Below, piece after piece: positions 7,665 to 16,963 of a stretch of 64,000 nt of DNA. Every line of letters starts with the position of its first letter. The stretch's first letter is position 1. The notes below the pieces were generated by a model. It made no database searches and had not been told where the DNA came from. It saw nothing but the letters and a program-made list of their open reading frames with translations. The DNA is from PHAA01 sp964457945 (GTDB lineage Bacteria > Bacillota > Syntrophomonadia > Syntrophomonadales > Syntrophomonadaceae): contig CAYWFX010000003.1 of NCBI GenBank assembly GCA_964457945.1, positions 62,001 to 126,000 on the forward strand. Reading direction: 5' to 3'. Made by a program: the position numbers and the translations under genes.

Positions 7665-8354
7665 TCATTTCCTTCCAAACATTACAACAAAATTATAATA
7701 TTTATAAACGCAATCCACATCTAAAAAACCCACTTCTTTTAACCAATTTACCTGATCATCTAATGTATCCATTTTATCTAATTTAGTTCTTTCATAAGCG
7801 GAATGGAGTTCATCTTCAGATAATCCGCTATTCTCAACTTTATATTTCCAATCTCGCTTATACAGGGTTTCAATGAATGGCGTACTTCCAAGAACCTGGT
7901 CTGCATTTATGAAGACACCATTTTGATTTAATATTGAATATATACTTGAATATAGTTGTCTTTTCTGCTCATCCGTCAAATGATGAATTGAAAGAGAAGA
8001 AGCAACTATATCGTATTTTTTATCGAATTGATATTTTGTATAATCGTCAATTATGTATTTAACTGCAGGATTATCTTTAAGCCTACTTTTTGCAACTTCT
8101 ATCATTTTTTCAGAGATATCAATCAAGGTTAAATTGGCACTTGGAATTCTATCTAAAATAAAAGAAGATAATAGCCCTGTTCCTGCACCAATATCCAATA
8201 TACTTGGGTTTTCATTATCATTATTTGTCTCAGCAATAGAAACTGCTATTGAATAAAAATCATCAAAGCATGGAATTAGCTTTTTTCTCTGCCCATCATA
8301 TTGACTGGCGTTATCGTTAAATTTTTTCTTTACATCACTATATTCAAATTTCAT
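7665..8354 (-). CDS. Class I SAM-dependent methyltransferase
   Basis: This 229-residue cytoplasmic protein has motif I ILDIGAGTGLLSS near residue 57, the acidic loop LTLIDIS, and the post-motif region DIVASSLSIHHLTD. This is the Rossmann methyltransferase type that acts on small molecules. The substrate is not predictable. The open frame extends upstream to 8543, but AGAGG before ATG 8354 and the family pattern favour the shorter protein. It lies downstream of the TipAS-type regulator on the same strand, about 200 bp away, with a TATAAT-like element near 8380 suggesting its own promoter. Confidence 0.85.
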   Translation of the reverse strand: MKFEYSDVKKKFNDNASQYDGQRKKLIPCFDDFYSIAVSIAETNNDNENPSILDIGAGTGLLSSFILDRIPSANLTLIDISEKMIEVAKSRLKDNPAVKYIIDDYTKYQFDKKYDIVASSLSIHHLTDEQKRQLYSSIYSILNQNGVFINADQVLGSTPFIETLYKRDWKYKVENSGLSEDELHSAYERTKLDKMDTLDDQVNWLKEVGFLDVDCVYKYYNFVVMFGRK

Positions 8355-8560
8355 AAAGTACCTCTCTGTCCTTTTCCTAATTATACCAGAATATCTATAA
8401 GAAATTATATCGCATTTAGGGGGAGCCGTGACGGTTAGAACGGTTGTCCGACCGATGGAGATGCTGCCATCCGAATATTTCCACAATAACACCCTTTTAT
8501 TGGCAATGAGGTTACGACCTAATAAAAACCTTCGCCACCCCATTGCCTGATTCCCTTTCC

Positions 8561-9325
8561 TTATTTATTCATCCCGGTGTAAACTAAGATTGCATCTCTT
8601 AAGAAAACCGCTGCACCTGGTTGCAGCTTATCATAATAGGCAGTAAATCTCTCATCATCCACATACATTTGGGCAAGCCCGGCATGTGCTTCTTTACTAT
8701 AGCTGCTCCAGTAATAGCACAACCACTGACGATGCAGGTCGGCGGCTTTTTGGGCGAGCTCTCCGGCTGGATCACCAGTCGTCAGTGCTGCCTTCAGAGT
8801 GTCCATTATGCTGGCGCTCAGGTTTCCCAAATCAGCATATTGTTCCGGATTCATCTCCTTGAGCTTCTGGTTTGATTCATCAATTTGTTTATCACCGTAT
8901 TTAGCCCTTATTTCTTGGCCGTATTTTGTTTCATTGTCATCAATCATCTTTTGTTTAAAACCTTCAAATTTTTCCGTATTGCTCATTGTGGCCCTCCCTT
9001 CGGTAAAACCGATAGTCTTCTCTACATTTGCTATCAGTAGATTTAGTTGGTTCCTTTTATCAAGAAGCTTTTCCCGATGTTCTTGGAGTGCCTTTAACCC
9101 GTTAAAAGATGGTTCGGTTACGATATCTCGTATATTCTCTAAACTAACGCCCAGTTCGCGATAGAAGAGGATTTGCTGCAACCGATCGACCTCAGCTTCA
9201 CCATATATTCGGTATCCCGACGAATTGATTCTTGCCGGCTTAAGAATTCCAATCTCGTCATAATATCGAAGTGTCCGGGTGCTAATACCTGCCATCCGTC
9301 CTAACTTTTGTACTGTATACTCCAT
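8561..9325 (-). CDS. MerR-family regulator with TipAS ligand-binding domain
   Basis: This is a 254-residue one-component regulator. Residues 1-70 form a MerR winged helix (YTVQKLGRMAGISTRTLRYYDEIGIL). A coiled-coil dimerisation helix runs to ~120, and residues ~130-250 form a TipAS domain (NLSASIMDTLKAALTTGD, HRQWLCYYW, YVDDERFTAYYD). TipA/Mta-type proteins bind diverse drugs and activate transport or resistance genes by untwisting promoters with 19-bp spacers. Such a promoter precedes this gene at 9349-9379, implying autoregulation. ATG 9325 has AGGAGGCG. No obvious efflux gene is adjacent. Confidence 0.92.
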   Translation of the reverse strand: MEYTVQKLGRMAGISTRTLRYYDEIGILKPARINSSGYRIYGEAEVDRLQQILFYRELGVSLENIRDIVTEPSFNGLKALQEHREKLLDKRNQLNLLIANVEKTIGFTEGRATMSNTEKFEGFKQKMIDDNETKYGQEIRAKYGDKQIDESNQKLKEMNPEQYADLGNLSASIMDTLKAALTTGDPAGELAQKAADLHRQWLCYYWSSYSKEAHAGLAQMYVDDERFTAYYDKLQPGAAVFLRDAILVYTGMNK

Positions 9326-9348
9326 GGGACTCGCCTCCTGATAGGAAA

Positions 9349-9379
9349 ACTATATACCTTTACGTTGCGTCAATGTCAA
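9349..9379 (-). promoter_or_regulatory. MerR-type promoter with 19-bp spacer
   Basis: Reverse-strand TTGACA (complement of 9374-9379) and TATAGT (complement of 9349-9354) are 19 bp apart, the spacing characteristic of MerR-activated promoters. The spacer contains GACGCAACGTAAAGG, with partial dyad character. It lies 24 bp before the regulator's own start, so autoactivation is likely. Confidence 0.7.
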
Positions 9380-9486
9380 TAGGTATTATTTGCAAACGTC
9401 AAAATTTTATTGCTTCTTTCTCTTCCAGTTAGATAATTTAGTAATAAGCCCGAATGGAGCTATTGGGGGCTCTTCACCCTGGGTAT

Positions 9487-10983
9487 TTATCCTCTGGCCA
9501 CTCTGGCCGGGTACCATTTTGAAAACCAGGCGGTGAATATACCCATTAGTACTGGAGCTAGCTGATTAATTAGGCCGCTATACGAAAATAATGGTGTATA
9601 CCAGAGATAATAAGTCCATATTGAAGTCAATATAAATAATAATCCCCATAATAACGTCAGGATACGGTTAGTTTTAATAAATAGGCCGTTTGTCAGGGCT
9701 TTGTCTCCCATCATATAGCGCGAATACCAGGCAGTAAGTGGAATTTTTATAAAAAATGAAGCTAACCAGATCAGGGCAAATAACAAATATGAGGCAGCAA
9801 CAATTAGCTGTAAACTGGCCAAATCAGAAATCACCAGGCCAAGAAACCCGGTCAAGATAATGGGATTAATACGCTCATATAAGGTTAACTCCCATTTCGT
9901 TTCTCCTGCTGCTGTAATCAGACAGGATGCAGCCAGTGCTGCCATTGTGGCGTATAGCATATTAAAGGGCATTATTACCCAGAGGATAATCCAGGGCAAC
10001 AGAAACAATATCATTTTTGACTTTTTAGCATTTTTTTCTACCGTTTCTATTTGTTGCTTGCTATCGGCACGTCTGCCTCCAAAAACTTCAGCTAGTACCA
10101 TCATAATGCTAAAATCACCTGATACCCGATATTTTTTTTGCATCATGGCCTGTGTTCCATCGAGACTGCCATCTGATATCTTCATCCAGGTATCATAGTC
10201 AGTATCAATAGTTGTAGTGGGAATATACTCGACTCCAGCAATTAATTGGCACTCATTGTCTTTAATAACTAACTGATAACTTTCATTCAAATCTTTATAA
10301 TTCAATTGTAATATTGAGTTTATACCCTTACTGGCTTCAGGGTTAAAAGAGGCCCGCATCTGGCGCATGGAGTTGTAAGCCTTTAGATTGATGTATGGGC
10401 TGTTAGTATTTTTCTCTTCTATACCCCAATTGGCATTGGCCATTTCTAGAAAAGCTTCTTCCTCAACCATCGGTGTTTCCAGGATTGCACGGGTTTCCTT
10501 ACTTATACTTCCAAAACTTGCATATTCTATCCCCGCCTGCTTAACTGCCTCCAAGAAGGGCTGGATCACCTTCGCAAGTGGGGCTTGCTGTAATAGCTCA
10601 CCCTCAACACAGTATATCTTTTCATAGTTATTGCCATGAAGCCTATCCAGATGCTTGGTCAATGCTTCATAATTATTTTTAGCAGAACAAAAACCGCAAC
10701 TGCTGATTACAAAATGTTTTTTTTCATATAAACCTTCATTACGTGCCGGATGTGTGCAAGACCCATCCGCATTACGTACAATAAACGGCAGCATAAGCGG
10801 CAGAGTTCTTTCATGGAAGGCTTTGACAATAGCCGGCATGCCGAAATGATAAAGCGGAAAGCTCCATATAACCAGGTCCGCAGCCAGATACTTTTCCAAT
10901 AGAGTTGACATATCATCTTTTAATACACAATTTCCTTGTTCGTTCTTCCAGCAGCTGAAACAACCCCGTAAAAAACAGAGCAT
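9487..10983 (-). CDS. Flavodoxin-fold / SCP2-like / membrane fusion protein, N-terminus possibly broken
   Basis: This is a 498-residue protein with three parts. Residues 1-185 resemble the NADPH-dependent FMN reductase family (RGCFSCWKNEQGNCVLKDDM, FPLYHFGMPAIVKAFHERTLP, FVISSCGFC). Residues ~195-300 look like an SCP2 sterol-carrier fold (DYDTWMKISDGSLDG, KKYRVSGDFSIMM). Residues ~320-498 hold five or six membrane helices. The family normally begins with a beta strand and GSPR loop that binds FMN phosphate. That part is absent here, and ATG 10983 has no good ribosome site. The same frame upstream reads MTLVRVYA, then TAA (11065-11067), then SPSSNNS, so a stop codon may have cut the loop. It follows the deacetylase gene closely. 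Confidence 0.65.
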   Translation of the reverse strand: MLCFLRGCFSCWKNEQGNCVLKDDMSTLLEKYLAADLVIWSFPLYHFGMPAIVKAFHERTLPLMLPFIVRNADGSCTHPARNEGLYEKKHFVISSCGFCSAKNNYEALTKHLDRLHGNNYEKIYCVEGELLQQAPLAKVIQPFLEAVKQAGIEYASFGSISKETRAILETPMVEEEAFLEMANANWGIEEKNTNSPYINLKAYNSMRQMRASFNPEASKGINSILQLNYKDLNESYQLVIKDNECQLIAGVEYIPTTTIDTDYDTWMKISDGSLDGTQAMMQKKYRVSGDFSIMMVLAEVFGGRRADSKQQIETVEKNAKKSKMILFLLPWIILWVIMPFNMLYATMAALAASCLITAAGETKWELTLYERINPIILTGFLGLVISDLASLQLIVAASYLLFALIWLASFFIKIPLTAWYSRYMMGDKALTNGLFIKTNRILTLLWGLLFILTSIWTYYLWYTPLFSYSGLINQLAPVLMGIFTAWFSKWYPARVARG

Positions 10984-11092
10984 CTTCTCAACGGACGATG
11001 CTCTGTTAAAGATGCTGCTATGAGGCCAAGGTTCATCTGCGATAGAATTGTTAGAAGAAGGGGATTAAGCATAGACCCGAACAAGTGTCATG

Positions 11093-11995
11093 TTAGGGCA
11101 ATTTGTAGGGAGGTATTGCAAGCAATACAGACAAATCAACCATATCATAGCCCTTTTGCTGTAAACCCTTTATTACCTTGGGAAGGGCCTGGACTGTTGA
11201 CTGTTGATCTTTACAGCTATGCATGAGAATAATGTCTCCCGGCCTTACATTTCCCAAAACATTTTGAGCAATATGATCCGGGTCCTGCTGTGACCAATCC
11301 AGCGTATCTATAGACCAAAGAATTACCTTCTCCTGTTGATTTCCACATACCTTCAGTACATCATTGTTAATTGCACCATATGGCGGTCGTATCATCGCTG
11401 GCTGGACTCCAATAATCCGCTCAAACGCTTTATCGCTAGCTAATATTTCCTTTTCTATATCCTGTGGAATCATTTCATCTAATTCTTGATGACTATAGGC
11501 ATGACTTGCAACTATATTTCCTTCCGCATATGCTCTTTTGGCAACTGATGCATAACGGTCCAGTTGGTTCCCTTTGAAAAAGAATGTGGCATGAATATTA
11601 TATTGTTTTAATACATCCAATACCTTGCCGGTAAATTCTTCATCCGGGCCATCATCAAATGTTAGCGCCACCCGAGCTTTTTCACCTTTTCCATTGAGAT
11701 ATAAGCTACCCTGGTTGGCTAATGCCATCTGCTTGACATTATTCCGCCATTTCAGCATCGCTGCCCATTGTTGCTGGGATAGTTTATTAGAAGTGCCCAG
11801 GATGTCGAGCACCTTCAACTCTTCGACCGATGCAACATCATCCTTTCCATCCGCTGTAGATGATGGACTTGGTTCTTGGTTCTCGTATTGGGGTGTACTG
11901 GAATCCCTGAAGTTCGTATTTATCCAAGCATATCCTTTCAGACCTACAACACCGGCTGTAATTATTAAAACAATTGCTATCAAGGCTCTTTTCAA
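11093..11995 (-). CDS. Polysaccharide deacetylase (NodB domain)
   Basis: This 300-residue membrane-anchored or secreted enzyme has an N-terminal hydrophobic segment (residues ~4-24), a Ser/Pro/Thr-rich linker and a NodB domain from ~108 to 295. The catalytic motifs are complete: TFDDGP (base and metal Asp), HAYSHQEL (metal His pair), RPPYGAIN, WSIDTLDW and IILMHSC. The family removes N-acetyl groups from peptidoglycan or other surface glycans. The start is TTG at 11995 with GGGAG at suitable spacing. Stop TAA 11093-11095 is one base from an ATG at 11091 in the frame of the damaged downstream gene. Confidence 0.92.
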   Translation of the reverse strand: MKRALIAIVLIITAGVVGLKGYAWINTNFRDSSTPQYENQEPSPSSTADGKDDVASVEELKVLDILGTSNKLSQQQWAAMLKWRNNVKQMALANQGSLYLNGKGEKARVALTFDDGPDEEFTGKVLDVLKQYNIHATFFFKGNQLDRYASVAKRAYAEGNIVASHAYSHQELDEMIPQDIEKEILASDKAFERIIGVQPAMIRPPYGAINNDVLKVCGNQQEKVILWSIDTLDWSQQDPDHIAQNVLGNVRPGDIILMHSCKDQQSTVQALPKVIKGLQQKGYDMVDLSVLLAIPPYKLP

Positions 11996-12077
11996 ATCAA
12001 TCGCTCCCTTTTTCAGAGCACTTGTGCACTATTATTTGCTATTCCGGTGGATTTCAATATAGGTATACATGATTTTT

Positions 12078-12704
12078 TTATGGCATAACTCCTTCGCCAC
12101 CGTTTGATTTGGTCATGGACTTGTCGTGCAGAGATGGCAATGATAACAATGCTAAAATCGACCCAATCAATGCCATAAGCATATCCCATTGAGTATCCCA
12201 TATATCACCCTGGGTCCCCAGAAAAGCCTCGGCGGCAGTCCCGGTTAAAACTGAAACCAAAAACTCGATTAGTTCATACGATGCACTAATCGCGAGACAA
12301 ATGCAGACTATGATGAAGTTAAGCAGCTTTCCTCTTTGCAAAGGGGATAAACGCAACAGTATTTCCCTTGCAATCATGGCTGGAACAAATCCCTGGGCCA
12401 GGTGACCTAGCCGGTCATAATGGTTACGACTCAGGTCAAAGGTATCTCTGATCCAGTTAAAGAGGGGAACTTCTGCATAAGTATAGTGTCCACCCACCAT
12501 AAGAATTATCATATGTATGGCAATCAAAAAATACACCAGGTTACTGAAATGGAATCTTCTATAGGTAAGCAATAGAATAAGTATCCCAATAATAGCCGGA
12601 AACACTTCCAATAACCAGGTAAACTGGTCATGCGGGTGAATTCCCGACCAGAGCAGCACCAGCAGGACGATAAAGAGCAACGTTAAGTGAAAATAGCGTT
12701 TCAT
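12078..12704 (-). CDS. DUF2238 (YjdF-like) integral membrane protein
   Basis: This 208-residue protein has about six hydrophobic helices. The core MIILMVGGHYTYAEVPLFN, DLSRNHYDRLGHLAQGFVPA and GTQGDIWDTQWDM is the conserved His/Asp-rich signature of DUF2238. The function is unknown, but the conserved polar residues inside the membrane suggest metal or cofactor handling. ATG 12704 has a perfect AGGAGG. A short fragment of a paralogue (MIIIMVGGNYTYA) survives at 44180-44218. It lies between the deacetylase and the EamA transporter on the same strand, with gaps of 82 bp on both sides. Confidence 0.88.
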   Translation of the reverse strand: MKRYFHLTLLFIVLLVLLWSGIHPHDQFTWLLEVFPAIIGILILLLTYRRFHFSNLVYFLIAIHMIILMVGGHYTYAEVPLFNWIRDTFDLSRNHYDRLGHLAQGFVPAMIAREILLRLSPLQRGKLLNFIIVCICLAISASYELIEFLVSVLTGTAAEAFLGTQGDIWDTQWDMLMALIGSILALLSLPSLHDKSMTKSNGGEGVMP

Positions 12705-12786
12705 ATTTTCCTCCTAATACCAATATATAACCTATACTAATTGATTACCCAGTATTTATCCATATCAAGGACAAAACATTTACCGG

Positions 12787-13731
12787 TTAGTATTTTACTG
12801 GAGCTGATTCTTGCGGCTGAGGGGACACTTTCCAGCCGGTCATCAGCATACCCAGCACTACCATAAAACCTCCCCAACAGAGCTGCCATCCGGGCTGCTC
12901 GCCTAACAGTACAATGGACAGCAGTAATGAAGTAAAGGGCATTAAACCAGAAAAAGCTGCAGCTACTGAGGCATCACAGCGTTTAATACCAGCGTACCAG
13001 AAAATATAGCCCAGGGCGGTAACCATCAAACCGTACCAGAGTAAGGCCAGCGATTCAATGAGGCCAAGTGATAGCAGCGATCCAACCGGATGTTCCAGGG
13101 CGGCTGGCCACAGGCAAAGCAACCCGGCAATTGCGCTTACCAGTGTACTTTGCACTATAGGGTCTAATTCCTGCAATTGCTGAGTCACCATTTTAAGGTT
13201 GGCTCGGCGGGAAATTACGTTGAACAGTGACTCGCATAGGGCTGCCGACAACACCAACAGGTTGCCTGTAAAATGCTCTTTAAAAAATCCATTTCCCACC
13301 CCTGCTGCGGTTTGAATCAGCAAAATTCCGCTCACCGTACTGGCAACGCCCAGGATACGATTTTTATATAGAGGTTCTGATAGCCAAAACCTGGCCATCA
13401 AAACAGTTAGAGCCGGGCTTGCTCCGGTAAGTATCCCAGCTTCCCCGGCACTGGTATAGTTCAACCCTTTTAAAAGAAACAGACGAAATAAAAACATCCC
13501 GCACATAGCCTGCAAGAATATAATTATCCAATCAACTATAGCCATCCTCGCTAAAGTCTCCTTCAGGCGATAACCACAGAACGGGAGCAAACCCAATAGG
13601 GATAAAAACAGGCTGCTGGAAGCAATAGTGAATATCCCTAACTTTTCAGATAGCACCCGGGCAGCAATAACGGAAGATCCAGCCAGAATAAAGGCACCCG
13701 CCAGATAAAGCTTGCCAATATATCTTTGCAT
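12787..13731 (-). CDS. EamA/DMT-family transporter
   Basis: This 314-residue inner-membrane permease has ten predicted helices arranged as two EamA repeats (about 8-140 and 155-300). The second ends with the typical SGLMPFTSLLLSIVLLGEQP. DMT carriers usually export amino acids, vitamins or metabolites. It is divergently transcribed from a MocR regulator over a shared 130-bp region with repeated CCAGTT sites. By analogy with other MocR-transporter pairs it is probably the regulator's target, perhaps exporting an amino acid, an amine or a B6-related compound. ATG 13731 has AGAGGTG. Confidence 0.88.
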   Translation of the reverse strand: MQRYIGKLYLAGAFILAGSSVIAARVLSEKLGIFTIASSSLFLSLLGLLPFCGYRLKETLARMAIVDWIIIFLQAMCGMFLFRLFLLKGLNYTSAGEAGILTGASPALTVLMARFWLSEPLYKNRILGVASTVSGILLIQTAAGVGNGFFKEHFTGNLLVLSAALCESLFNVISRRANLKMVTQQLQELDPIVQSTLVSAIAGLLCLWPAALEHPVGSLLSLGLIESLALLWYGLMVTALGYIFWYAGIKRCDASVAAAFSGLMPFTSLLLSIVLLGEQPGWQLCWGGFMVVLGMLMTGWKVSPQPQESAPVKY

Positions 13732-13756
13732 TTATAATTCACCTCTTGAGATTGGG

Positions 13757-13854
13757 CTGGTAATTGCCAGGCCATAAATGCTCATGTTATAGTAATACAA
13801 AACTAACTGGTATTGTTAAAGAGCCAGTTATAGCGAAATGTCAGGGGGCCAGTT
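13757..13854. promoter_or_regulatory. MocR operator region with repeated CCAGTT/AACTGG sites
   Basis: The divergent gap contains CTGGTAATTGCCAG (13757-13770), AACTGG (13805-13810), CCAGTT (13824-13829) and CCAGTT (13849-13854). The first AACTGG and next CCAGTT form an inverted pair, and the two CCAGTT copies are a direct repeat 25 bp apart. Mixed direct and inverted sites are typical of MocR/PdxR regulators. They lie just upstream of the regulator start and would allow control of both genes. Confidence 0.65.
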
Positions 13855-13860
13855 GAGCTT

Positions 13861-15249
13861 ATGTGGGGTATTGAATTAAAACGCAACACTGATATTACCC
13901 TATCACGCCAGATATACCTGAGCTTACGGACTCAGATTCTGGAAGGTCATTTAAAACCAGGTGATTCCCTTCCTTCCACTCGTGAACTATCCAGACAATT
14001 GGACATATCCCGCAATACCGCTTGCGAGGCTTATGATATGCTCCTGGCCGAAGCTTTCACTGAAAGCCGTCAGGGCTCACCCACCCGGGTTGCAGAGGGC
14101 CTGCAACTGGAACCAACAACCTCGTCCCTGTTAAAATCGAATCGGACTGAGCCACCCCAAGTTACCTTCCGAGCAGACTTTCGCACCGGCCAACCTGATT
14201 TGCGGCGTTTTCCCCAGCACCTTTGGCTGCAATTGCTGCACCAGAGCGCCGCAGAAATTCCCTTGCCTCAATGGGGCTACAGTGGTCCCCAGGGACTACT
14301 GCCGCTGCGCGAAGAAATTGTCGCCTGGCTATTGCGAAGCCGGGGTATCAAGGTTCATCCCCAGGATATATTTATTACTGCCGGGGCTACGCAGGCTTTG
14401 CACTTGCTGGCCGATCTCCTGTCTCAGGATGGCCAGGAGATATTGGTAGAAGACCCCGGACATACCGGTATGATTCGCGCTTTACAGGGTAAAGGCATTT
14501 CCATCCGTCCCGTACCCGTGGATAAGCACGGACTGCAAACTGAGCATCTGGATGGTCAAGGAGCTGGTGCAATATATGTCACCCCTTCCCACCAATTCCC
14601 TCTGGGCGGAATACTTCCGGCCCAGCGCCGGGCTGCTCTGGTGAGGCAGGCTCGGAAATATGAGCAATATATTATTGAAGATGATTATGACAGCGAGTTC
14701 CGTTATAGTGGATCTCCCATAGCTCCCCTCTACTCAATGGATCCGGAGCGGGTAATATATGTTGGGACTTTTAGCAAAACACTCTTTCCAGCCTTGCGTA
14801 TAGGCTATGTAATACTACCGCACCAATTACAGGCACAGTGGCGTTACCTTCGTACCCATGCCGATGTTCAGAATTCGCTTTTCGAACAGGCCGCCCTAGC
14901 CCAATACCTGCACAGTCACAAGTTTGACCGCCATGTACAACAAATGAGGAAGCTTTACGGGCAAAGGCGGAAAATACTTCTGGATACCCTGGAAGAAGTG
15001 TGGGGCAGGAAATGGCTCCCCTGGGGAGATTCGGCTGGTTTGCACCTGGCTGTGGAATTTCCAGGCATGAGCTTTGATATAGAATTTGCACGTCAGGCCA
15101 AAAAGGCAGGAATCTTGGTTACTCCGGTAGAATATCACAGCCTCAATAAAGGCCTGCATCAGGATAAGCTGCTACTGGGATATGGTCATTTGGAAACCCA
15201 CGAAATACGTCAAGGTATTCGTCTTTTATATGACTTTATACCTAAATGA
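13861..15249 (+). CDS. MocR-family transcriptional regulator (GntR HTH plus aminotransferase fold)
   Basis: This is a 462-residue regulator. Residues 8-80 form a GntR winged helix (SLRTQILEGHLKPGDSLPS, TRELSRQLDISRNTACEAYD). Residues ~110-460 adopt a class I aminotransferase fold that binds PLP. The PLP site is visible: ITAGATQALHLL, IYVTPSHQFPLG, VEDDYDSEFRY and the Schiff-base lysine in GTFSKTLFPALRIGY. MocR proteins sense PLP or amino-acid-PLP adducts. It is divergent from the EamA carrier, and its 3' end overlaps the convergent EFR1 gene by 8 bp. Confidence 0.93.
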   Translation: MWGIELKRNTDITLSRQIYLSLRTQILEGHLKPGDSLPSTRELSRQLDISRNTACEAYDMLLAEAFTESRQGSPTRVAEGLQLEPTTSSLLKSNRTEPPQVTFRADFRTGQPDLRRFPQHLWLQLLHQSAAEIPLPQWGYSGPQGLLPLREEIVAWLLRSRGIKVHPQDIFITAGATQALHLLADLLSQDGQEILVEDPGHTGMIRALQGKGISIRPVPVDKHGLQTEHLDGQGAGAIYVTPSHQFPLGGILPAQRRAALVRQARKYEQYIIEDDYDSEFRYSGSPIAPLYSMDPERVIYVGTFSKTLFPALRIGYVILPHQLQAQWRYLRTHADVQNSLFEQAALAQYLHSHKFDRHVQQMRKLYGQRRKILLDTLEEVWGRKWLPWGDSAGLHLAVEFPGMSFDIEFARQAKKAGILVTPVEYHSLNKGLHQDKLLLGYGHLETHEIRQGIRLLYDFIPK

Positions 15250-16039
15250 AGAATTCAGGCTCCCTTCGCCTTTGACACATTTGACTTAGTTGCATTGCAA
15301 CATTCTTAACCGGACCAGTTTTTACCGTTAGGGCTTTTTCAGGACAACCCTTAATGCAAGCACAACACAGGATGCATTTTTCCTTATCAATCAAAACACT
15401 ATTTTCCAAATCGATAGCATCAACAGGACACACCTGTGCACAAACTCCACATTGCGAACACTTATTATCGATTGCTATAAAATCAAGAACCCATGGCTTA
15501 AATTCCTGATAGGGATAGTTGCCAGGTACAGCTATATCGGAAATATGATCAATTGATGCAATCGACAGTAGTTTTTCATTTATTCTTTTCACAAATAAAT
15601 CTGCGTGATTCAGATCACTTACATCAGGACGCGCTAAGGCAATGGGCGTTTCAGAACTGGAAAAGGAGTGTTCCCCAATAAATGCAGCACAGGCAATCGG
15701 CACACATCCATGCTTTACCACGGTGTCTTTAAGTTCGAGTAGAGCATCACCATACTCACGATTACCATAAACGACAATGCATACGGTAGGCGTACTACGA
15801 GCTTTGATCGTATATAGCCAGTCAATTGCAATAGCCGGAACCCTGCCGACATAAACTGGCACACCGATAACAAGTAATTCATTTTCCGATGTTTGCAATT
15901 GTTGTTTTCTTACCGCTGATTTCGTAATATCTATCGTTTCCACAGGACTTTGATTAATTCCACGTGCAATTCCTTCAATAATCGTTTTCGTTGTCCCTGT
16001 AGGCGAAAAATAAACGAGTTTCAATGGATGCATTTTCAT
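15242..16039 (-). CDS. EFR1-type flavodoxin-ferredoxin protein
   Basis: This is a 265-residue electron carrier. Residues 1-170 are flavodoxin-like with the FMN-phosphate loop YFSPTGTTKT and VIGVPVYVGRVP. The C-terminal part holds two [4Fe-4S] motifs, CSQCGVCAQVCPVDA and CILCCACIKGCPEKA. Such EFR1 proteins are thought to couple ferredoxin and flavin electron transfer in anaerobes, and the partner is unknown. ATG 16039 has AGGAGC seven bases upstream. The longer frame to 16108 adds residues without family support. It converges with the MocR gene, overlapping by 8 bp. Confidence 0.88.
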   Translation of the reverse strand: MKMHPLKLVYFSPTGTTKTIIEGIARGINQSPVETIDITKSAVRKQQLQTSENELLVIGVPVYVGRVPAIAIDWLYTIKARSTPTVCIVVYGNREYGDALLELKDTVVKHGCVPIACAAFIGEHSFSSSETPIALARPDVSDLNHADLFVKRINEKLLSIASIDHISDIAVPGNYPYQEFKPWVLDFIAIDNKCSQCGVCAQVCPVDAIDLENSVLIDKEKCILCCACIKGCPEKALTVKTGPVKNVAMQLSQMCQRRREPEFFI

Positions 16040-16244
16040 TGGATTGCTCCTAATTGTTAAACGTCTTTTGCAACACCTCACCTGAGGCGGTAATACATCT
16101 AACGACATTAAAAAAAGTTTTCTTTAAGCAAACTATTTAGTTGATATGATTGTTAAAACATAATTCGATAATATGAGCACTATTCTTAGCTATCTCTCAA
16201 TCAAAAATCGTAATAATCTGCTATAAGATGCCGCCTCTTCCAAT

Positions 16245-16787
16245 TTAGCTTAATAGATATTCCGCCTGCTTCATTAAACCCATCATAAGTACGAATACAA
16301 TAATGGAAATGACTAATAACGGGATGAAAAATAACATTACTAACTGGGGTATTATTAATGCAATAGGCACAACCACTGCTGTCGCAACCCTTAAGTATAG
16401 ATAATATCTCCAACGATTTAACGCAATAGCTTTAAGATCAATAATGCCTCTTCCTTCTGCCAATTCCGCAATTCCATGACAAAGGTTAAATACCATTAGT
16501 AAATCAAAAATGGCTATTATGATTCCTATTAACATTACTAGACCTGTCAATGGATCAACATTAAACTGTTGAAGGGGTATTTGTACTTGATATAGGTCAA
16601 AAACAGATAGAATACAAAGTATGACTGAATATTTTTTTGCCTCAGTAAAATGTGAACTCATAGAGGCTATTTCCTTTAAACCTAAGTAAATTAACCCATA
16701 CCCAATTATATCTGGAAGAATGTCAAACCCTTGAATCCTAAAGTCAAAAAAAAATAGAAATCCCCAAAAAATATTACTGAATCCCAT
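16245..16787 (-). CDS. Integral membrane protein, unknown function
   Basis: This 180-residue protein has about five hydrophobic segments. It begins MGFSNIFWGFLFFFDFRIQG and contains DILPDIIGYGLIYLGLKEIA, suggesting the first helices pack closely. I do not recognise the family with certainty. ATG 16787 is preceded by GGAGGATTCAAA, a much better start than the upstream ATG at 16841. It lies about 175 bp upstream of the two-component genes on the same strand, but a separate transcription unit is possible. Confidence 0.6.
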   Translation of the reverse strand: MGFSNIFWGFLFFFDFRIQGFDILPDIIGYGLIYLGLKEIASMSSHFTEAKKYSVILCILSVFDLYQVQIPLQQFNVDPLTGLVMLIGIIIAIFDLLMVFNLCHGIAELAEGRGIIDLKAIALNRWRYYLYLRVATAVVVPIALIIPQLVMLFFIPLLVISIIVFVLMMGLMKQAEYLLS

Positions 16788-16963
16788 TTTGAATCCTCCA
16801 ACCGACTTTACTAAAAGGGTTAATAAGTCATCATTATCCATTATAACCTATATTATCTTAAAGCGGATATTAATTACAGTACAGAGATGACCGAGGATAG
16901 GTCTGTTAACTACGCTGATTTCTTGCCCAAGGAACCCCCTTATAAGATACACGTTTGCCCCCT

